Origin: WS-11 sp035275545 | GTDB taxonomy: Bacteria; Eisenbacteria; RBG-16-71-46 | NCBI GenBank assembly: GCA_035275545.1 | Contig: DATEMP010000227.1 | Span: 1 to 10,375, forward strand | Reading direction: 5' to 3' | DNA length: 10,375 nucleotides | In this document: positions 5,636-10,375 of the stretch, piece after piece | Numbering within the stretch: position 1 is the first letter of the stretch | How the letters are laid out: each line of letters opens with the position of its first letter | Made by a program: the position numbers and the translations under genes | Notes under the pieces: model-generated | The model's database searches: none | Seen by the model: the letters and a program-made list of their open reading frames with translations, nothing else | Told to the model about the DNA's origin: nothing

Positions 5636-6414
5636 GGCCTCACCCTCACCAGCGCCTCGACCGTCTCGCGCTCCATCTCCTCACGGAACCACTGGTCCGC
5701 CACCTCGAGCGCGGTCTTCTTGAACTCGAGGCGCGTGTCGATCGGGAACGGGTCGGTGAAGCCCCAGATCATGCGCGTGTCTTCACGCCTAGGCCCGATG
5801 CGCTGGCGCACACCCTGAGGCGTGAGGAACGTGCGCTGCTGCCCCTTCCAGTAGACGCCCGACTCCTGGGCCTGGCCGAGGTTGCGATTGAGCCGGCCGA
5901 ACTCCTGGAACACGGTCTCCCCCACCGTGCGCCCACGCCGACGACGACGGACCGCCTTCCCGCGTTTGTACTTCCTGAGCTTGAGCCCGGCGAACGTGAA
6001 CGCCGGCGGCACACCACTACGGACCGTGGGGCGGGCAGGACTGCCCAGGATTGGGATGGCGACCTTCTTCGCGCCGCGAGTGAACGGCTTGCGCGTGCCG
6101 CCTTCCTCGAAGGTCGGATAGAGCAGGCGGCTGCTGTCACCTTCGAGGCCTGCGATGACCTCGACGAACGGGCGCGCCTTGCCCACGCTCGCCTTCTTCA
6201 ACTTCGCCGCCACGCCACCAGGCCGACCAGGAGAGCCGAAGAAGAAGCTCTCCTTGCGGATGATGAACTTCTTCCGCGCACGTGCATGCTCGGCCTGCTG
6301 GATCCGCTCGCCGGTCTTGTTGAGCGCGTTCACCGCAGCGAAGGCGAGCCGCTTCTCCCGCTTGCGCGTGATCTCGTCGAACGGCCGCGTATCAATCTGG
6401 ACGTTGATGTTCAT
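5632..6414 (-). CDS. Basic phage protein, possibly minor tail protein Z-like
   Basis: The product has 260 residues from ATG 6414, with AAAGGG 7 nt upstream. The N-terminal helix (residues 14-40, KREKRLAFAAVNALNKTGER) is followed by a positively charged segment (ARARKKFIIRKESFFFGSP). The middle part has FEEGGTRKPFTRGAKKVAIPI and a poly-basic run RRRRRGR (156-162). The end is helical (KKTALEVADQWFREEM). An AAVNALNKT-type helix followed by a basic linker and a Gly/Arg-rich middle is reminiscent of lambda tail protein Z-type tail-completion proteins, which act at the tail terminus. I base this on remembered pattern only. It would be a structural gene among non-structural ones, so the assignment is tentative. 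It is clearly a real gene. Confidence 0.8.
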   Translation of the reverse strand: MNINVQIDTRPFDEITRKREKRLAFAAVNALNKTGERIQQAEHARARKKFIIRKESFFFGSPGRPGGVAAKLKKASVGKARPFVEVIAGLEGDSSRLLYPTFEEGGTRKPFTRGAKKVAIPILGSPARPTVRSGVPPAFTFAGLKLRKYKRGKAVRRRRRGRTVGETVFQEFGRLNRNLGQAQESGVYWKGQQRTFLTPQGVRQRIGPRREDTRMIWGFTDPFPIDTRLEFKKTALEVADQWFREEMERETVEALVRVRP

Positions 6415-6505
6415 CGCTCAGCCCTTTCACGACCCAGCCGATCAGCATGCCGATCAGGAGTGCGATCACGTAGCCCATGCCGTAGGCGGCGCGGTGCTCG
6501 CTCAT
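6392..6505 (-). CDS. Tiny single-pass membrane protein (37 aa)
   Basis: The start at ATG 6505 overlaps the upstream stop as ATGA, and the frame ends at TGA 6392-6394, overlapping the next gene by 23 bp. Residues 1-8 are polar; 10-27 form a Gly-spaced hydrophobic helix (GMGYVIALLIGMLIGWVV) and a short charged tail follows. Gly at positions 9, 11, 19 and 23 resembles a helix-packing face. The precise fit between neighbours and the clean membrane helix argue that it is translated. A membrane moron, accessory lysis factor or inhibitor are all possible. I cannot choose. Confidence 0.65.
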   Translation of the reverse strand: MSEHRAAYGMGYVIALLIGMLIGWVVKGLSDEHQRPD

Positions 6506-6669
6506 GGCCTGCCCGCTTCGCCGTCCAGCAGCCAGCACCATGACCAGCCGAACGTTGACGACAGAATGTCGCGGCCGATCTGCACCAGCTTGCCGTCGCC
6601 CGGCACCATCTCCACGAAGCCGTGCCCCGCCGTATCGGTGAACACGCTGAACGGGATGCGCGGGCTCAC
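6502..6669 (-). CDS. Hypothetical protein (55 aa)
   Basis: I do not recognise this gene. I chose GTG 6669 because it overlaps the previous stop as GTGA and has GAGGG 4 nt upstream. A GTG at 6693 would add eight residues inside the previous gene. The product has a beta-like, aromatic character (RIPFSVFTDTAGHGFVEMVP, then a segment ending FGWSWCWLLDG). It ends in an ATGA overlap with the tiny membrane gene. Confidence 0.62.
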   Translation of the reverse strand: MSPRIPFSVFTDTAGHGFVEMVPGDGKLVQIGRDILSSTFGWSWCWLLDGEAGRP

Positions 6670-6914
6670 GGCACCCTCACCAGCCGCAGCCACGCCCCGA
6701 CGCGCACCCAGCGCGACGAGAGCAGCGCATTCAGCCGGCCGTCCAGCTTGTCGACCTCGTCCGAGAGTGTGCGGATCACGCCCTGCATCTGGTTAATCCG
6801 CTGGGCGTCGGACTCGATGCGATCACGCACGGTCGGGCTGAAGACCGGGACGCGCGCGCCGTTGTGCGTGAGCGTGCCCTGGAACTGGTGCCGAGGCTGC
6901 CGCGGGCGGGCCAT
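6666..6914 (-). CDS. Small coiled-coil-like protein (82 aa)
   Basis: I do not recognise this gene. ATG 6914 overlaps the preceding stop as TGATG. Residues 1-30 are basic and polar (MARPRQPRHQF, then LTHNGARVPVF). Residues 32-67 form a heptad-like helix (DAQRINQMQGVIRTLSDEVD and KLDGRLNALLSS). The C-terminus is Arg/Val/Trp-rich. A longer frame reaching 7352 on this strand is an Arg/Ala-rich shadow of the neighbouring gene. Dimerisation is likely from the coiled coil; function is unknown. Confidence 0.68.
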   Translation of the reverse strand: MARPRQPRHQFQGTLTHNGARVPVFSPTVRDRIESDAQRINQMQGVIRTLSDEVDKLDGRLNALLSSRWVRVGAWLRLVRVP

Positions 6915-7336
6915 CAGGCCGTCACCGCTTCGCGCGCCCGCTTGGGCCAGCTCTCGCCGTACTCGCGCAGCAGGGAGGCGAGCATCGGGTTGAGCTTCCT
7001 GAGCCCGTTCGCCCGAGCGCGTTCGATGCGTGCGGCGATGTCCGGAGGCGGCACGCCGTTCGCCACCAGCCGGTAGGTCTCGGCGTGGAAGACCGCGTAG
7101 CGCCGGATCTCGTGCGGATCGGCACCCGTGGCCTCGGTGAGCACCAGGGCCGCCTTGCGCACCCGGCTCACGAGCATCGCCACGGGGCTGCGCACCGGGT
7201 CGCTCGTGCCGCGCTTCCTCTCGACCATCTCGGCCGTGTCGGCGGCGATCGCGTGCACGTCGACCAGCTTGCCGAAGTTGAGATGCAGGCCCTCGAGCAG
7301 CGGAGTGCCGAACAGGGCCTCGGCGGGCGTGGTCAT
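6914..7336 (-). CDS. Hypothetical helical protein (140 aa)
   Basis: I do not recognise this gene. The ATG at 7336 overlaps the previous stop as ATGA, and a much longer open frame upstream (to 7714) is low-complexity and out of phase with the real genes there. The product is largely helical: HLNFGKLVDVHAIAADTAEM, then VAMLVSRVRKAALVLTEATG, RRYAVFHAETYRLV, and RARANGLRKLNPMLASLLRE. It has no Cys and no obvious catalytic motif. The gene is probably real, given its coupled ends on both sides. Confidence 0.7.
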   Translation of the reverse strand: MTTPAEALFGTPLLEGLHLNFGKLVDVHAIAADTAEMVERKRGTSDPVRSPVAMLVSRVRKAALVLTEATGADPHEIRRYAVFHAETYRLVANGVPPPDIAARIERARANGLRKLNPMLASLLREYGESWPKRAREAVTA

Positions 7337-7577
7337 GCGGCACCCCGCGCACGCTGAGCGGCGACGCGAAGGCACTCGGGGCAGCGATCGCGGCCAGCCG
7401 TATCGGTGCGCGTCGGGTTGAACTCGTCGCTGACGACGTAGCCGCAGAGAGCGCGCGGCCACTCGCGTTTCGTGACCAGGTGCAGCGGCCGCGGGTCGCC
7501 GGTGCTGCGAGCCATCGCGCTGATCCTGTCCGCGAGGGCCTCGGACTCGAGATAGCGCTCGAGCATCTCGCGGTTGG

Positions 7578-7581
<4 letters not shown>
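7333..7581 (-). CDS. Small Cys/His zinc-binding-type phage protein (82 aa)
   Basis: The ATG at 7581 has GGAG 5 nt upstream and overlaps the DUF1376 stop as ATGA. The N-terminal helix (1-25) is followed by PLHLVTKREWPRALCGY and later DRCPECLRVA. The candidate zinc ligands are H34, C46, C67 and C70. This H-x(n)-C-x(n)-CxxC arrangement is common among small uncharacterised phage proteins from high-GC hosts. It is a probable structural zinc site with unknown function. Confidence 0.75.
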
Positions 7582-8378
<797 letters not shown>

Positions 8379-8399
8379 GAAGCCCTCCTGGATTGACGG

Positions 8400-8627
8400 T
8401 TAGCGCTTGAGCTCAAGCTTGACCTGGCGCTGCTCGACCACGACGTGCACGGGATCGCTGAGCTCGTACTCGTCGGAATCCTCGCCCGGAGCGAAGACGA
8501 GCAGCCCGCGCTCTCCCTTCACGCCGCTCAGCTTGACGGTGACGTACTCGACCTCGCGGGCCTCGGCGCCCTTGCCCTTGCCGAAGTCCTTGATCTCTTT
8601 CCGGATGACCTTACCTGCGAGTTCCAT
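8400..8627 (-). CDS. Hypothetical beta-rich phage protein (75 aa)
   Basis: I do not recognise this gene. The ATG at 8627 has AGGAG 5 nt upstream and overlaps the nuclease gene by 17 bp. The product alternates charged and hydrophobic residues in beta-strand fashion (LAGKVIRKEIKDFG, EYVTVKLSGVKGERGLLVFA, then PVHVVVEQRQVKLELKR), which suggests a small barrel or sandwich. No Cys is present. A nucleic-acid-binding role is conceivable from its place between a nuclease and a DUF1376 gene, but nothing specific supports it. Confidence 0.75.
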   Translation of the reverse strand: MELAGKVIRKEIKDFGKGKGAEAREVEYVTVKLSGVKGERGLLVFAPGEDSDEYELSDPVHVVVEQRQVKLELKR

Positions 8628-9063
8628 GCGTGCTCCTGTGTGTGGATGTGCGCTTCTTACTGCGGTTGATATATGAATAGCCCGCGGATTCGAGGGCGTT
8701 GATGAGGTCTCCGGTGCACCCGACCTTGATCGTTAGCGCACCGGCCGCTGCGTATCGGTCCCGCATGTCACGCTGGCGCGCCGAGAGCCTGGCCTCCCCG
8801 GTCTTGCAGTCGGCGAGCCCGAGCCGGCCCGAGGGTGGCAGGCAGAAGACGATGTCCCAGAATCCCTCCTGCAGCTCGTTGGGGATCAGGTAGATCGAGC
8901 CGTCGCGCCGGCGCACGGGCGTTCCAGTGGTCGAGATGGGCGTCGCCGGGATGCCCCTGAGGGCGAGCACGTCGAGGCACGCGCGCACCAGGACCTGATG
9001 CGCGTCGGTGCTGCCGCCGAGGACCTCCTTCAGCTGGCGGGCGTTGACGTGTTGCTGGGGCAT
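8611..9063 (-). CDS. VRR-NUC-type PD-(D/E)xK nuclease
   Basis: The product has 150 residues from ATG 9063 (AAGGACGG just upstream); open sequence further upstream belongs to other genes. VRR-NUC proteins are small Holliday-junction-resolvase-like nucleases common in phage replication modules. The expected order is visible: a helical N-terminus (1-38), then strand IYLIPNELQEGFWDIVF with D70, then LGLADCKTG with D85 and K87 in place of the usual ExK, then LSARQRDM with Q97 as the conserved Gln of this family. A strand-helix end follows (AAGALTIKVGCTGDLINALE). The tail is Ser/Thr/Arg-rich. It probably processes branched DNA during replication or recombination. Family assignment is by motif; activity is inferred. 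Confidence 0.85.
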   Translation of the reverse strand: MPQQHVNARQLKEVLGGSTDAHQVLVRACLDVLALRGIPATPISTTGTPVRRRDGSIYLIPNELQEGFWDIVFCLPPSGRLGLADCKTGEARLSARQRDMRDRYAAAGALTIKVGCTGDLINALESAGYSYINRSKKRTSTHRSTHGTRR

Positions 9064-9311
9064 GGTCCGTCCTTGGACGTGCGCTTCGTGGTCTGGTGCA
9101 GATGAGTCTGGGCCTCGAGGAAGTTCGCGACCTGTCGCAGGCACTGGCGGTCGAGCACGATGCCGGCGCGCGGCCAGAAGGCGTAGCAGCGCCAGCGACC
9201 GAACCACGCGACCAGGCCGAGGTCGGTGCCCTGCGACCAGGCCACCCAGGTCTGGGTCTTCCCGGACTTGCTGCGTTCGCCGGGCAGGAAGTGGATGAAC
9301 GTGTCGGTCAC
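9030..9311 (-). CDS. Hypothetical Trp/Arg-rich phage protein (93 aa)
   Basis: GTG 9311 overlaps the previous stop as GTGA and has a purine-rich AAGGGGG upstream. The core GLVAWFGRWRCYAFWPRAGI, then LDRQCLRQVANFLEAQ, has the pattern of small phage proteins often found near replication and nuclease genes; I know no assigned function. The last 12 residues overlap the start of the VRR-NUC gene by 34 bp, and their Ser/Thr/Pro-rich sequence is shaped by that other gene. A single compact domain of two strands and a helix is likely. Confidence 0.75.
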   Translation of the reverse strand: MTDTFIHFLPGERSKSGKTQTWVAWSQGTDLGLVAWFGRWRCYAFWPRAGIVLDRQCLRQVANFLEAQTHLHQTTKRTSKDGPCPSNTSTPAS

Positions 9312-9550
9312 GCGCCCCCCTTCGCCGCGTTGCGCCCCGAGAAGTCGCGGGCCTTCGGGCAGGTCGTGAAGTGGCTGGTGTAGCCCTTCCCCGCGAACGC
9401 ACACCGGTCCTGCCCGGAGGCGTCCGGCTGGAGCAGGTTGTAGAGCCCCGGGACCGGCTTGGCGTCGAGCGGCATGCGCGCGCCGTTGGGCGTGATCGCG
9501 AAGAAGATGTCGGCGCCGCAGCCCTGGCACTTCACGATGCGGGCGCTCAC
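9308..9550 (-). CDS. Small zinc-ribbon-like phage protein (80 aa)
   Basis: GTG 9550 is chosen because it overlaps the previous stop as GTGA and begins directly before the first Cys pair. An upstream extension to 9613 would be Arg/Pro-rich shadow sequence. The product reads KCQGCG (C8, C11), then FFAITPNGARMPLDAKPVPG, then DRCAF (C50) and HFTTCP (H60, C64). This order of a Cys pair, an NGxRMPLD loop and a late HxxxCP is a recurrent pattern in small phage proteins of GC-rich hosts. It probably folds around one zinc ion. Function is unknown. Confidence 0.78.
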   Translation of the reverse strand: MSARIVKCQGCGADIFFAITPNGARMPLDAKPVPGLYNLLQPDASGQDRCAFAGKGYTSHFTTCPKARDFSGRNAAKGGA

Positions 9551-9906
9551 GGGTGGGCCTTTGCGCGGAGTGCGGCTGCCCGCCGGTAGGCGTCGATCTG
9601 GCTCTGCCTCCACGCTGCGTCGGGCTGCGGCTCAGCGCATCCGAGCAGGCAGTAGATGGCCGCGATGTCGGCGGCGTTGACCATCAGCACGAACGCCTTG
9701 CGCGGCGTGGTGAAGTGCAGGCAATGCGTCTCGTGCTCGTAGCCTTTGACGTGACGGGTTATCCGCCCGATCCACCAGTCGCGACCGGGGCCGCAATGGT
9801 CCACGACCCCGATGGGCTCGCATCGGTGCTGGGGCTCCATGGCGTTGTCGCGCTCCTCGAGCACGTCCCGCACCGCCTGCCGGATCACCGCCGGGTCCGT
9901 GCTCAT
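9547..9906 (-). CDS. Hypothetical Cys-containing protein (119 aa)
   Basis: I do not recognise this gene. ATG 9906 has GAGGTG 5 nt upstream and overlaps the previous stop as ATGA. The N-terminus is helical (PAVIRQAVRDVLEERDNAME). Next comes a Cys/His-containing middle (C29, C38, C62 and several His around HETHCLHF), then a hydrophobic segment KAFVLMVNAADIAAIYCLLG (C86, C90) and a helical Ala/Arg tail. The hydrophobic stretch is probably a buried helix, not a membrane span. No catalytic motif is evident. Confidence 0.72.
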   Translation of the reverse strand: MSTDPAVIRQAVRDVLEERDNAMEPQHRCEPIGVVDHCGPGRDWWIGRITRHVKGYEHETHCLHFTTPRKAFVLMVNAADIAAIYCLLGCAEPQPDAAWRQSQIDAYRRAAALRAKAHP

Positions 9907-10214
9907 GACGCCACCTCGGTCTGCGCGAGCCCCTGCTCGATCGAGTCCGCGATCTCCTCGAGGGCCTTCCAGAAGGTGGTCGCGAGCTCGGCCTCGAGGC
10001 CCTTCGCCTCCAGGCGCTTCGTCTCTGCGGCGATCTGGCGGAACCTGGCGACGGTCTCCTTCATGCGGCCACGCAGCGCGGCGATGTGGGTGCGGGCTTC
10101 GAGCAGCTCGGCCTCGCGCTCGGTCGCCTCAACGAGGTCGCGCTCGAGCATCTCCACGCGCGCAATCGCGCAGCAGTGCTCGCGCCAGCAGCCTGCCCAG
10201 TGCTTCGCGGTCAC
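9903..10214 (-). CDS. Coiled-coil protein (103 aa)
   Basis: I do not recognise this gene. GTG 10214 overlaps the preceding stop as GTGA, with AGGGG upstream, which supports the start. Residues 16-80 are almost entirely charged helix with a heptad-like pattern (ARVEMLERDLVEATEREAEL, then RGRMKETVARFRQIAAETKR). A second helix near the end (FWKALEEIADSIEQGL) is amphipathic. The N-terminus has two adjacent Cys (residues 14-15). Self-association is likely; a role in replication is possible from context only. Confidence 0.72.
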   Translation of the reverse strand: MTAKHWAGCWREHCCAIARVEMLERDLVEATEREAELLEARTHIAALRGRMKETVARFRQIAAETKRLEAKGLEAELATTFWKALEEIADSIEQGLAQTEVAS

Positions 10215-10375
10215 GGTCGCCCCTGCAGCGCGCGACGAGCCGCTTCCCAGTTCGGCTCCGGGAGAACGAAGCGCACGCCGCCAGACGAGCTCGGCTCGAT
10301 GTCGAACACAAGTGCCGCGCTCAACTCACCGAGCCGGCGGCGGGCGGCCTGCAGCTCCTTGAGCGCCACGACCGC
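10211..10375 (-). CDS. Partial hypothetical gene at right edge (C-terminal 54 aa)
   Basis: The frame is open from the right window edge to the TGA at 10211-10213, which overlaps the next start as GTGA. The visible 54 residues start with a helix (ALKELQAARRRLGELSAALV), continue through VFDIEPSSSGGVRFVLPEP, and end in a helix (NWEAARRALQGRP). Too little is visible for a family. The coupling overlap and GC-rich codon use support a real gene continuing outside. Confidence 0.6.
   Translation of the reverse strand, partial: AVVALKELQAARRRLGELSAALVFDIEPSSSGGVRFVLPEPNWEAARRALQGRP

Overview
The window is about 10.4 kb of GC-rich DNA from a tailed bacteriophage or prophage, with third codon positions dominated by G and C. 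Two hallmark genes anchor this: the C-terminal part of a lambda-type portal protein at the left edge, and a complete lambda gpA-type terminase large subunit. The host cannot be named from sequence alone. Codon use, GTG starts and the lambda-like packaging genes suggest a high-GC Gram-negative or otherwise GC-rich bacterium. I see no integrase, tRNA, rRNA, CRISPR array or IS element.

Layout. Only two genes lie on the + strand: the portal fragment (2-655) and a 59-residue two-helix membrane protein (832-1011). Between them is a 176-bp spacer with alternating CTCCCCG/CGGGGAG inverted repeats. Everything from 1008 to the right edge is on the minus strand, read right to left, as a nearly gapless run of about 21 genes. 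In reading order these are: a partial gene at the right edge; a coiled-coil protein; an unknown 119-aa protein; a small Cys-containing zinc-ribbon-like protein; a Trp/Arg-rich 93-aa protein; a VRR-NUC-type nuclease; an unknown 75-aa protein; a DUF1376 (YdaU-like) replication-associated protein; a Cys/His mini-protein; several small unknown genes; a 37-aa membrane peptide; a 260-aa basic protein that may be tail-related; a 60-aa helical protein; an HNH endonuclease of lower GC; a Fis-type helix-turn-helix protein; an unknown 92-aa protein; two overlapping genes that each carry one CCHC zinc knuckle; and the terminase small and large subunits.

How it fits together. The right part looks like an early nucleic-acid-metabolism module. 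It leads through a likely DNA-binding regulator into the DNA-packaging genes. Most neighbouring genes overlap by 1-34 bp, commonly as ATGA or GTGA, so translational coupling is probably general.

The most notable points are: (1) terminase and portal genes converge tail to tail and share the bases CTAG for their facing stop codons, which is unlike the usual co-directional terminase-portal order; (2) the two zinc knuckles sit at the end of one gene and the start of the next, so the locus looks like a two-knuckle nucleocapsid-like module split over two overlapping genes; (3) a six-unit 11-bp tandem array lies inside the DUF1376 gene and cannot be explained by protein repetition, which makes it a candidate iteron-type origin or binding array.
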